Made by a program: the position numbers and the translations under genes. A stretch of DNA of 64,000 nt from Trichoplax sp. H2. Taxonomy: Eukaryota; Placozoa; Uniplacotomia; Trichoplacea. The DNA lies in assembly GCA_003344405.1 (NCBI GenBank), contig NOWV01000040.1, positions 310,001-374,000 on the forward strand, read 5' to 3'. Below the pieces are notes generated by a model. The model was not told the origin of the DNA. It made no database searches and worked only from the letters and a program-made list of their open reading frames with translations. Shown here piece after piece: positions 13,201 to 24,495 of this stretch (within the stretch, counting starts at the first letter, position 1; each line of letters opens with the position of its first letter).

Positions 13201-16200
13201 ACTTAAAGTAATGAACGTCTTTTACAGTCGATAGTAGGGGATTAACATGAGTATTAACTGTCTTTTTCTATTTTCTATACTACGGATATTGACATGAACG
13301 ATAATTTCATTTGTTACATTATACGCAATTAGCTGTGTTGAAAGAATTCGTATTACGAACAAAATAATGTAATTTTCTTTTCATAGTTATTAGGTAACAA
13401 ATGCGTTATGAAATTTATGTTTTGAATATCTTCATGAACTTATTTGCTTATAAATTTTCTAGGCTTTGACCTGTTTCAAAAGTCGAGAAATTATCAGGTA
13501 GATAATTCATCGTTTACTATATAATTTTTTTAAAATTGCTCTTCAAAGCTATTGTATAACAAATAAACTTAATCGAATATATCGGCCCTAAAATTAATCT
13601 AAGCCTAGTGTAAGCTAAAGGATTGATAGACCCATTAAATTGGTTCACATTAGCTATATCGAAGATAAAAAATTGATGTAGTTGACTATACTATATTCAA
13701 TTCTGTAGCTTTGTCTATATTATAACTCCAGTAATCTACCTATAGAACAGCGCATCAGCAGTTATAGGATATCGTAGTAATAAATATACGCGTAAAAATA
13801 TAAACTCCTTTACAGCGCAAAGAGTTATGCCTAAAAATCAATGTATCTTGAAATAGGTTGATTTTAATCACTTGATGAAAATTTTATAGATATTATTGTA
13901 TCTTATTTCACTTTTTGGGTATCTATAATTTAATCTAGAATGATTTATTATATATTAAATAGCCCTATTCTATATGTAAGAAAGCAAAGACTAACAGCAT
14001 TTTACTTATTCAATTTTACCTATCCGTAGTCTATATTATTGCAATAAAATTTACATTAATTTTAATATAATATCAATAGCCCAATCCATAGCTTAACCTG
14101 TAGTAATTTTAACTCAGTATACTTTTAAATACCGTGATTCTATACACAAGCTACGCTGAAGACTAGCAACGTTTTACGTAATCCTATTTTAGTTTCCCGC
14201 AATCGATAGTATTACGATAAAATCTACATTAATTTCAGTACAGTTTTAATAGTTTAACTGATAATTACAATTCAGCCGTTGTGATTTAATATACTTTAAA
14301 TAACTGGATTCTATACATAACCTAACGCAAATACGAACTGCATTTTACGTAACCTAATTTAACTCACTGCAATCGGAAAATGTAATAATAAAATGATATC
14401 AATTTCAATTTAGATGTTACCAAAAGTGGTGTGGAATTATACCGAATGACTTTCCAAAAGATTTCATCACCCGTCTGGATAAGAAAATCTTTATCGAGAG
14501 ATTTGTCGAAATAGCAGTAAGTCAGTCTTAAACGATTACTTTCGGCCACTTTTTCGGTATGATACTTAAGCAATTTACTGCAATTGTGATTAGTATCTTG
14601 GAGATCACTTCCGGTTGAGAATGTCTCTTGAATAAATTTAAATGAAAATGAAGCAGATTTCACGATTAGAATGAACAATATTTTAAAATTAGAGGCTAAC
14701 ATAATTAATTATTTATTCAAGTGTGTTAGTATTACAGTTGCTACGAAAGAGTACATGAGTATTTGCACCCAAGATCATCGAATTTATGTAACTCATGTTG
14801 CTGTATAAATCAAGATAAATTGCTTTATGCATATCCATATTTCACATCGATTGCATAGCATAGCACTCAAATATCGATTTAACTTTCGCACTTTCTATCC
14901 AGTGCAATCCGTTTGCCGATAGAATTTGTCATGTTTTCTCATCATCGGAAGATACTGAAGATGGAAGCATCAATTTCGAGGATTTCCTAAATATGATGTC
15001 CGCATTCAGCGAAAAGGTACAATTATTGTTCATTGCCTTTTCTTTCGTGTTATAAATATATGATCTGACTGAACAGACTATAACCAATCTAAGATACAAT
15101 TGCGCCACTCGATTTCAATTGAAATGATCAAGATTAGCACTTTATGTTTAGCAGTTTTATTTAACAGCAATTTAACCCTCGAATCCTTTTACTTTAATTT
15201 GAGAGCTGACAATACTACCTGAAACGAGATTTGAGCTATTTATGAGCGTTATAAAATTTACACTCTATCATTTTAATGTATTCTTATCATCAAAGTAGAA
15301 TTTTAATAGCAATAAAAGTCCACTTCGACACTTTTAGTTTTATGTAGTATCACGTAAGAAGATAATAAAATTTTGGTTGTTCTTTTAAAGATTGATCCGG
15401 AAGCTAAGCTTGGTTATGCTTTCAAGATATACGGTAATCGAATTGAAGTAATAAACTTTCAATTATTCATACTCGTATAAATTTCAAAACGATAAAGTGA
15501 ATCAACGACAAAAATAATCTTTAAAATTAACTATTTATAACTTTAGTTTACACTATAACCAATCTTTTTTTAACGATTTAACATCATATTTGGTGATGAT
15601 CAGATTTTAATCAAGATGGCGTTATCGATGAAGAAGATATCATTCAAATGATCCACACCGTTTGTGATGTAGATATTCTAGATGAAGAAGAAGTACAACT
15701 ACTAATAGTTAATGTGAGTTTAAACGAATCGCTATAATAATGATTGTGGATATATCATTTAAATCTCAGACAATTATCGTTAATCGATAACTGTTAATGT
15801 ATCAATTTTGACAACTTGAAGCTGTAGAGAAACCTTCAATTTTATTACTATGACAGATTCTTAAGGAAGCTGATCTTGATGGTGACGGAAAAATTACCTA
15901 TAACGAATTCTTCAATGCCATGAGAAAATCACCAGATTTTTATAAGTAAGAAATCTGATCTGCTGCGATTGAACAGCATAGTTTAAGAAGTTGCAAAATA
16001 TACAATTAATGTCTGTACGCTGGATGATAATTTTAGATATTATCATTTCTATAACAAACCTTTCTAATTATATTAGCAATCGTATAGTCATCATTAAAAT
16101 GAAATTTATAATCTCTTGCATCCTTTCGAAAAACAATTAAAAATGATTTCGTTACGAGGCAACGATTTAAGATAATCTTCCTCATACTTGACATTTAGTT

Positions 16201-16303
16201 ACCATAATAGCATATTCAATAATTTTACTCGAAACTCTCTACTAATCATTTCCTATTTAATTTAATATTTCTTTGAATTAGCTCCTTTAGAATACGTTTA
16301 TAA
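10219..16303 (+). CDS. CIB-family (calcium and integrin-binding) EF-hand protein, copy B (two exons not located)
   Basis: Exon 1 (10219-10269) starts MGGWQSVFTVEELEEYE, a myristoylation signal and CIB-type first helix; an in-frame ATG lies one codon upstream. The core follows at 14903-15016, 15391-15433, 15604-15713, 15857-15945 and 16282-16303, and joins in frame. Four of these five exons have exactly the same lengths (43, 110, 89 and 22 bp) as those of copy A. NPFADRICHVFSSSEDTEDG, LGYAFKIYD and the C-terminal NSFRIRL mark the CIB family. EF-hand 3 is DFNQDGVIDEED with Asp12. EF-hand 4 is DLDGDGKITYNE, a complete Ca2+ loop, unlike copy A. Exons matching copy A exons 2 and 3 (35 and 112 bp) should lie between 10270 and 14902, but I could not place them. 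The link of exon 1 to the core is therefore inferred. Confidence 0.72.
10331..10605 (-). CDS. Unidentified open frame, possible exon
   Basis: An open frame of about 91 codons runs from a TTTTGATAG acceptor-like site near 10605 to a stop at 10331. The C-terminal part (VAEFLNELQRKLQEVHYHEN) looks like an amphipathic helix and is followed by a short Cys-bearing end. No family is recognised. It lies inside the presumed first intron of CIB copy B on the opposite strand. The length is unusual for this base composition, which is the only support. Confidence 0.25.
10786..11290. repeat. Three-copy tandem repeat, about 165 bp unit
   Basis: Units beginning CAGTATAACAACTACGGTACTG start near 10786, 10957 and 11118. 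Each continues with AAATCTCTTTGCG, an ACTATTCTACTC segment, CCCAAAAT, and TTGCGATAGATCTTC. Divergence between copies is moderate, with indels. Confidence 0.8.
11640..11830. repeat. Two-copy tandem repeat, about 105 bp unit
   Basis: The phrase TAATACATCGCTTTTTACAATGACTAAAGGGAGAAAATTTTGAATGTC near 11652 recurs, with changes, near 11755 (ATTACATCACTTTATAATGACTAGAGGAAGAAAAGTTTGAATATC). Confidence 0.7.
11831..13919. other. Repeat-poor stretch, no gene assigned
   Basis: This lies inside the presumed large intron of CIB copy B. A 50-odd-codon open segment near 11960-12124 (containing KKFLDILNELVNVALMNDEQ) and one at 12679-12970 have no recognisable domain and no paired splice sites that I trust. 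The missing CIB exons 2 and 3 may be in this stretch. Confidence 0.35.
13920..14420. repeat. Three-copy degenerate tandem repeat, about 155 bp unit
   Basis: Blocks containing GATTCTATAC, then TAACAGCATTTTACGTAA-like sequence, a CGCAATCG segment and ATAAAATTTACATTAATTT recur near 13960, 14135 and 14305. The last copy runs into the minus-strand open frame at 14364. Confidence 0.6.
14364..14702 (-). CDS. Hypothetical 112-aa protein with signal-like N-terminus
   Basis: An unspliced frame of 112 codons starts MLASNFKILFILIVKSASFS, a plausible signal peptide. The rest has two or three Cys and no recognisable motif. The 3' part overlaps the last copy of a degenerate tandem repeat, which argues against a conserved function there. 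It lies within the presumed intron of CIB copy B, on the other strand. Length alone makes it worth listing. Confidence 0.25.
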   Translation of the reverse strand: MLASNFKILFILIVKSASFSFKFIQETFSTGSDLQDTNHNCSKLLKYHTEKVAESNRLRLTYCYFDKSLDKDFLIQTGDEIFWKVIRYNSTPLLVTSKLKLISFYYYIFRLQ

Positions 16304-19300
16304 TATACGAGGATGGCTATAGGATTCAGGAATGCCATCAATAGCAAAACATATTGCAAAATCGTTGAAATATCATGTACAGGAGACTGGGTACAGGAAC
16401 AAGGATCGCTAATAATAATTTTTAAATATTTGATAAGATGTAATTATAAATATGATTCTAATAATAACTGCGAGTAAAGATAATCCGGTTTCATGATTAA
16501 GTGACCGAAATTGTCTCTTGCGCAACTATACTTGTATTGTAACAATAAATTCGAAAAATGTCTTATCCTTCTATACTAAAAGGTAGTTAAAGATACTTTA
16601 ATGTCGCAATCACTTGCCTATAGTTTTGTACAAAATTTATTTTACAGTTCAAGGTAATAATTCCATCTGGTGAAAATTTATTTGACAACCATGGTAAATT
16701 AATATCATGTCCTTCTATTTATTAAAAGCAGCGTGACGAAAATTTAATTTAAAGTCCACAGAATACTATAATTATTATCCGCTTATTCATGTAATTATAA
16801 ATCATCGTACTTTATTTAGTATACCGCCAGTTTCAGAAACAGAAATTATTGCTTATATAGAAGCCTCGAAGACTGATGAATTTATTTTAAATTATTGTTC
16901 AGCTAGACATTAAATAGGGCTGTCTACACATCCGGGACATTAAAGTAAAATACAAAAATGAAACTATCACAATAGATGATTTCTGTTTATATCATAACTG
17001 TTATGTTATTATACAATAATTTAATATTTTATATATCTGGACTTATCAAATAAAGATGTACAGTTGAATCTGCTACCATAAATGACTTTCATTTCCATTC
17101 ATATTCATGTCTATCGCAATAATTTAAGAGAAACCTATCTGGAAATTTCTTAGCAGGCTAATCTTTCAAGTATAGAAATTTTAAGCTACTCCATTGATAC
17201 TATCTATTACGTAAATAAATACATTTTATAGCACAATCCACTCAATTTATTTTAAAATTCATTTAAAAATTAAGAACATGCAGATTTAGCTTTTCTTAAC
17301 GTATAATTTTCTAGTGCATCGGTTATAACATGGCAGTATAGCAGTGAATGGGCAACTTAAATTAACATTACGTTGTGGTACGAGATAACTTATCTGAAAC
17401 TATGTCGAGAGTAATGGATATAATGTAAAATATATTGGGTTACACGGAAGTGAATAAAAGTTGTTCTTTACTGATAAATGAATCTATATGATCACTTCCC
17501 TTACATCATCATAATTAGTTAATTGAAAATGTATTGAAGTGAAGATATTGTTTATATGTAAATAAATCCAATGTTGATTATTTCTTGATACCGTATTTAT
17601 CCTACATTCTTCCGTAAATATTACCATAGTGCGGTAATAAGAGCTATTATCCTTATTCAGTAAAATCGAAAATGTGCGCTAATAAATGACTATTAGGAAG
17701 TTATATTACCATGTCTAAATTATTTAAAATTGTTATAGACTTTGTAATATGATATCTAGTAGCTTGTTTAGAAATCATTAAAATATTTACTGAATTAGAT
17801 TGAAAAACTTTCAGGTTAAAAATGAATAGATCCAATTGAAATTTTATTACTTTTAGTTACATCTATCCGGGTTAGTAAGCCAGTAACTAGAGTCTACTTT
17901 GGAGCAATGCCCAATTATTAATTCGCTTCCAGTATATTGATGTGTGCTATAAATCTATAGCTATCTCTTCACCTCATAGAGAAATATCTAATTCCATCTA
18001 ATAACCAACAAAGAACAATTTATTCTATCTAAAGTAGTAGAATTCAAAAACAGAGAAACACAACGGAAATAAATTACAGTAAATGCCTATCATCAGATGG
18101 AAATTAGGGCGGAGAAGTATAAAAATAGATGCGAATTTTAATCAAGAATATCTGCTCAAGATTCCCAAACTCATTTACTATTAAAATAGGTAATGAAATC
18201 TTATTATTATATAATTAGATTATCATTCTCTATTTATTTACGCTTTCTGTTGTCTATTTCTTTCTTCCTGATATTAAAGATAACTTTACAATAACCTTGA
18301 CCGAAGAAAATAACAGAATCATAATTTGCTTCTATTCTTACAATTCAACATTTCATTTAATACTAATTAGAATCTAATTATATGAGCTTAATTCTAATTT
18401 ACGTAATTCTTATTAAGATTTCACCTTCGTAGTAACACATTCGACTCAACGATAAAATTAGGACCCAATTTTATCTCTTTTGTATATAAAGTACTAAATT
18501 AACATAAAAGTAGACTGCTCGGATTAATATTTGAATTTATCAGTAACGCAAAATCCTCTCTCAATCATCTTACTTTCCATTTTACTCGGATTAATGTTTT
18601 TTTCAAATTCAATAGAAACGCTAAATCTTCTCTCAACTATCTTATTTCGATTTTTCTCGGATTTTTGTTTTTTCAAATTTATCAGAAACGCTAAATCCCT
18701 TCTCAATTGTTTTCAATTTTCTTACCCCATAGACCGTATCATTGGTCGAGATTAATAATTTAATAGAAGCAAACCCTTCAAATCTCTAATTAGAATACAC
18801 CAAAAAATCTATTAGTATCTAGTTCGTAATTTAAATAATATATCAAATATGTATGAAATTAAAATTAATAGCTTGATATCTTGCTATGAAAATAGTCACT
18901 AAAAAGCAAGCTATCAATCAGTAAACGACTCAATATCACTTCAGCATGAAAGCTATAACATCATTATCATGTAAAGCAAAACGGAACCGGATTTTTAGCT
19001 ACAAATCATCTCATTTCGTATATATTTACTGTACTTTATATAATAATGCAGATACCAGGTCCAAATAATATCCGGCGATATAATGATTACAATCAATCAC
19101 TTAAAATCATGCAGTATGGGTTGATCTATGGTACTAATAGCTTTACTTTGGTTGCCTAGCAATATAGTATATAATCTTAAATCTTACGTGAAGGACTGCA
19201 GTACTATCTTACAAAAGACAGTACTACAGTGCAAAGTCTTGCTTATAGCAAAGAAAATATACCGCGTCATTCACATCAAAGCAACTGCAAACTTACGCTA

Positions 19301-21369
19301 TTTAATTATTTATACTATTTTACTAGTACTCTATATAGCCAAATTGAAATACTGCCAATAGTGCCATACACTTACTGCTTCAATCTGTTTTCCGAACAGG
19401 GAGAAATAACCCACATTTATTATTGATACTACTATATTTAGATTGGACGTTTCTCATTGATACTAATTTTAAATAAAGAATGACTTACATAAATTGAATA
19501 GTCTGCTATTGACTCAATTCTATATTTACATCGATAACCATATAATCATTAATTCCAATTATTGAAATAAGCGTTAATATAATATCGCAGTAACGTAGTT
19601 GTATTGGTAGACTACAGTATTAGCGAAACATTGATATTGAATAGGCAATATGTGATTATATATCATTTAATGACTAATATCAGATATAGTTACTAGAAAA
19701 ACTCCTAAAACAACCCTCATCTTAAAGCTAGAATAGAACAATCCTTCTTAATAACGAGATATACCCAACAAAGTGAATAAATGTTGAAGATTGATTATTC
19801 GATCATCTATAAATCTCAAAATACTACAAAAAATCTCTTTTGAACTTAATGAGATTACCGGTGGTATAATAATATAATTTCTAATAATCCTTGGTTGATT
19901 ATTAATATTGCATTTAGCCTAGAATAGCACGTTAACATTCAATAGACAGCTAAGTGCTATAATGTAGTTTTTGTTTAGATATCAATATTGAATAATTCAA
20001 TTCATGGTTAGGATATAGCATTATACCGGATGCTATTTCGTAGTTGAAAAGTATCCGTAAAATAACTATTGATCATAATTAAATGACCATAATTTATAAT
20101 ACCAATTCCGTTATATTATTACCAAATGGTATTCCACACAATGCCTCTTTCTAAATATTTGGAATATAAACGAGAATTTTCTGGGTTCCTGTGCTTCACA
20201 AATAGATTAATTCTAAAATATTAAGAGATGATAAAAAGCCCCGCTAAGTAATTGGTCATCCACGTACAGATCGCAATACCCATGTTTACTCTAATCATTT
20301 AACAGTCATAGCATCATAAGCTAATCAGGCAATATCTTGCCTTTAGGATTTTGTGTTTGAGGATCGAAATATTAGCGTCATTAATATCAACATACTTCAT
20401 TTATTGCTATGAATTATCATGTAACTATAAATAAAATCTAATCCATTCATTATGATAATAACCTTGGTCTCTGCTGACTATGCATATTAAAATGAATAGT
20501 AGTAGAGTAAAGCATATCTTCATTCGAATTTTGCCATTTTTTAAATCTAATTTGCTAAGTATCCAAAAATATCCATTAAATCTCCTCCCTTTGCTGATTG
20601 AAAAATAATAAAATCATAAGATATCTCAACATTTGATATTGAGCACTCAAGATGTAGAAATTACGAAAGTGAACTTCTCTACAACTATTCTATACAACTA
20701 TGTATTAATTTTCACACTGACAGCAACTACAAAAAACGAGACTTCAACCATTTTTCAATGCATGATGCGAATGAATAATTTATCCCAACTAATAAACAGG
20801 AATTAAAAAATTCAATATTGAAATTAATTGCTAGCGTTATGCTAACTATACGGTAATGTATCTTATTAAACTAACATCATTTATACCGTAATTTAAAGGA
20901 ACTAAACGGTAAAGTTGCCCAAGATTTTAATGATAAAATAACAGCTTAGCACAGAACATTAAAATAACTTTGGTGCTAGCTATGTTAGTAACAGCTACAA
21001 TAAAGTCAACTCTCTCATAAAATTATGATGCTTTCATTAATTTGATATAGATTTAGTCCCAATTGACCCCCCAAAATATGAAGAAAATTGAAATGATGTA
21101 GACAAATAGTCTAAAATGTTGATATACCATGAGAATCAGACCAGTTGAAACTAGATTCTTAATTAATTGCTGTCTTAAATTGAATTGTGATCATTCAGGA
21201 TGAGATTTAATAATTTAATAAAGTAATATTCAGATTTAGTCATGTTTATTGACATACGCTACTAAACCATTCTCTAATGGTTTAGCAAAAAATGGTATAG
21301 CAGAAAAGTAGCCAATTTGTTGTCAATACTTAGCCACCTGCTTCATTTCTGATCATCGACTGAAAATAG
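16304..21369. other. Intergenic region, no gene recognised
   Basis: About 5 kb between CIB copy B and the first insulin-like gene. It contains an AATAAA near 16542, which could serve CIB copy B, and the 69-bp tandem repeat at 18518. The open frames at 18524-18755 are created by that repeat. The frames at 19128-19426 look like chance in AT-rich DNA. Confidence 0.5.
18518..18715. repeat. Three-copy tandem repeat, about 69 bp unit
   Basis: Units starting CTCGGATT lie at 18518, 18585 and 18656. Each reads through TTTCAAATT, a CAGAAACGCTAAATC segment and CTCTCAA before the next CTCGG. The overlapping open frames on both strands are by-products of this array. Confidence 0.8.
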
Positions 21370-21377
21370 TATATAAG
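21370..21377 (+). promoter_or_regulatory. TATA box of the first insulin-like gene
   Basis: TATATAAG lies about 30 bp before a short leader that ends at a strong donor, CAACTA|GTAAGT, at 21458/21459. The same arrangement of TATA box, short leader and donor precedes insulin-like genes 2 and 3. Confidence 0.65.
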
Positions 21378-21399
21378 CAAGTCTGAACGCTAATCTGAG

Positions 21400-21458
21400 C
21401 CAACACTCATCTCTCGTTTGAAATTCTTCACCTTCAGTAATCACTCAACTATCAACTA
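21400..21458 (+). other. Non-coding 5' leader exon of insulin-like gene 1 (inferred)
   Basis: This short exon is inferred from the TATA box at 21370 and the GTAAGT donor at 21459. It contains no ATG that opens a frame. It would splice to a site just above the ATG at 22752, leaving an intron of about 1.3 kb. The exact transcription start is not visible in the sequence. Confidence 0.5.
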
Positions 21459-22751
21459 GTAAGTAAACGATTTCAATTATTACGGTAAAGAAAGTAGACC
21501 AAGCTGAAGCCTAGCAATACTTGAATTCTGTTTTATTACTTCTGATCATTTCCGATAGCAAACTTATAGTAAAATTTTCTACTTGACAGCATTTTCAGTT
21601 TCATTAGCGCTATACATTCAAGATGAACATTTAGAGCTAGTTCAAGGATTGTTTATGAAAATTATTTAAAGATTACAATATTTAACTTTATCATCACCTC
21701 TACAATATATCCTATTGTGACAGTGTTATATACTGTATTAGAGTAGAAATGTCTATGTTAGGATAATTCTGTTAGCCTATCCTTATTTAGGTAACTTCTA
21801 ATTTGGATATACTGTATTTTAATATAGCACTGACTTTTTATGACAGTGACACATGTATATACTGAAATTAATAGTTACTAGTGCAAACTCCCGTCGCTTT
21901 GCTGATGGTTTACGATAATGTGCTCATTTAACAGATAGTATTACCATTTTGGAAATGTTCCGTGATAAGACATATGGTAATCTGACTATTCTGTATTAGT
22001 CATCAGATGTCTATATTAGTAAATATTGTTGTCTGCATTAAAGGAGCAGTAGCTAAAATTAATATCTCATTCAGTGAATGATTCCAAAGTTAATCGTACT
22101 AGCTATGACTCATGAACTATTGAGGAAGAGTATATAAATGCAGTATATCGTGTAATAAAGTGAATTCTTAAACTTAGTGCTTAACGTAAAATACGAGGCG
22201 TCTAAGTCTTTGTGCAGTCTGCTAGTAGAGCTAAAGTGTTTCTGATAGTGTAGATGCCGTTCCTTGATACGTGGTTCAAGGAATTGACTTATTGATCGTA
22301 CATTACGTTATCTTGTTGCAAAGCTATTTTGTGACACCTATATCATTTGTAGCGCAGAATAAGTATTAAAGTAGTGGTTAATAATTGCTGTCTGATTTTA
22401 CTTTGGTTTTATTACCAAGCTATTACTTATTTCTAAGATTGAGGTGATGGTAACCATACAACATTGCTTTCTGCTTCTATTACTATATCAACAAATCAAA
22501 TCGCTACTACTTTGAAAGACTCGCCAAGAATCAAAATTACTTTTATCTCATGTTCATCAGATTAACTGTAGATATGCTTAGAAAATGACACCATCTCAAT
22601 AACTTCATAAATTCACCTTTTGTTAGTAGAGTACGGTATGATTCTATAACGCAAATACTGTCTTTATTGAGCTATCTTACCATATGTTTAGTTATAGTTA
22701 ATGACTTAAACTTTTAAATTTTATTATACCTTAATAAAAGAATATTCAAAA

Positions 22752-24495
22752 ATGAATTCAAAAACCATGGTAATCTTTGCCGCTCTCTTGCTTGCCCTTG
22801 CTGTTATGCAAGCCGAAAGTTCCGATATTGTTTTAAAAAACGATGCCAAGATATCTATTTGCACACCAGAAGCTTTCGAATGGCTTATCAACCATTGCCC
22901 GACAAGATCCGCTGCTCGTCGAGCCATCCGAAGACTAGAAAGTAAGTCAATTAATCATTGACTGTCTGTAACAAATATCTTATACAAGGATATTACTCCG
23001 AATTATTTTTAACTTAAACGTATAGCACTAGATATATTCGAGTAAATATGGATATTTAATCCTGTACTACCTCTTATCGTAATTTTATAATTTGATTTAC
23101 AAACCGCCAAAGCTATCTGTACAGTTACTTAGACTATACCTAGTTAAATTCGAAACTTCTCACTTAAGTAAATATTTTAATTAGAAGAGCGCGTTGAAAT
23201 GAAACCTATAATATGTATTACAACTTTAATATTCTCTTTTACTTCAATTCTAATATCATATGCTTGCAAATCTATTTACTTAAACGTTAGTGCCATTATA
23301 CTGATCGACTTTATATGCTTAATAAGATATAAAATAGCAGTATAAGGTTTGTAGTATACAATGATATTACAAACAAATGTCACTTCTATATACTTTAATC
23401 TAGATAGTTAGCTAGCTAGTCACACGAGTTGTAACAGGTATATTACAGATTCTTCAGTAACTTCCTGTGATAAAATCCGATCATGAAAATTCAAAATCTG
23501 TAGAAAATTAGAACTTTATTAGGTCTAATACAAGATTATCTACACACAGCTCTACTCTAGCCGAAAAAACTGCTGAAAGGCTTCTAGAAAGAACAAACAG
23601 ATAATTTAATGTCGCCTGCTTTTATATTCTCCGCAACCTTCGCAGCTATAATCAGCATAGCAAAATTTTACCTTATTTTACACATAATCAATTTAATATT
23701 AAGTAACACTATTTTACAGTGGACCATCATTAATCCAATATGGAAACGATTACGGTATTTTCGTAGATATTATTCCTACCACTCAAAATATAATGAACTA
23801 ACCATATCCTAATATATGATTTACTGTTTTATTTTTACCTCTAACTTTATTAGTAGCTCAACATCTTACTGTATACAGTCATCCGTACTCTAGTATAGAG
23901 TCTGCCATTTCAGTCTATAGTTATGGGCTACTAAATATATCATAAGATAAATATAGAAAAGACACTGCCGTACATCATACTAAACATGGTTAATAGTCTA
24001 CAATCACAATACTAAGTTACTTTATACTTCCTATTAATCATTAATGTCCATTTTTTATTACAATTTTCCTATCCCTTATAAGAAATTATTTCGCCCTCTA
24101 AGGATAGATGCACTTTAATTCATTCTTAGCGAGTTATTGTACAGTACATCTCTTGATTCAGAGTCCGCACTACGTCCTATGATATAGGCTGAACATGTAA
24201 TACTTTTTACAATTTTAAGATTATTGTCACGATACATTTATAATTAGGGATATTTCGATTTTATGCAATGATCATTACTTTAGAAATACGGTCAGCATAC
24301 TTGAAGCCAATGAATATAGTACCCTAGACTTTAAATCGAAATCTAATATATGACTATTATGTTGATCTGGCATTACTAGGAGGAGATTCTGAAGGTGCCT
24401 ACAACGATATTGGCATGCGACGCATTTTACGTAGCATCGGCGATTGTTGTGGTGTGCCAGGCTGCTCTGATTCTGAACTTCTAACATACTGCTAG
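22752..24495 (+). CDS. Insulin-like peptide 1
   Basis: Secreted peptide hormone or growth factor of the insulin superfamily, 101 aa, from exons 22752-22941 and 24380-24495 joined in phase 1. Residues 1-23 form a signal peptide. The B chain has C37-x11-C49, the insulin spacing, with core CTPEAFEWLINHC. The A chain is CCGVPGCSDSELLTYC, which gives CC-x4-C-x8-C; canonical insulin has CC-x3-C-x8-C, so there is one extra residue in the A-chain loop. The C-peptide contains dibasic RR sites suited to prohormone convertases. The phase-1 intron inside the C-peptide is the position of intron 2 in vertebrate insulin genes. This is the most divergent of the four genes here and has the longest C-peptide. 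The likely receptor is an insulin-type receptor tyrosine kinase. Family call is strong; processing is inferred. Confidence 0.88.

Noticed and set aside
18524-18755. Overlapping open frames on both strands
   Set aside because: They are produced by the 69-bp tandem repeat, which keeps both strands open by chance; no domain or splice support.
19128-19426. Two overlapping plus-strand frames of 65-77 codons
   Set aside because: Composition is that of AT-rich background, with no domain, signal peptide or splice support.
22724-22927. Minus-strand frame opposite insulin-like gene 1
   Set aside because: Antisense shadow of the signal peptide and B-chain exon, which is clearly coding on the plus strand.
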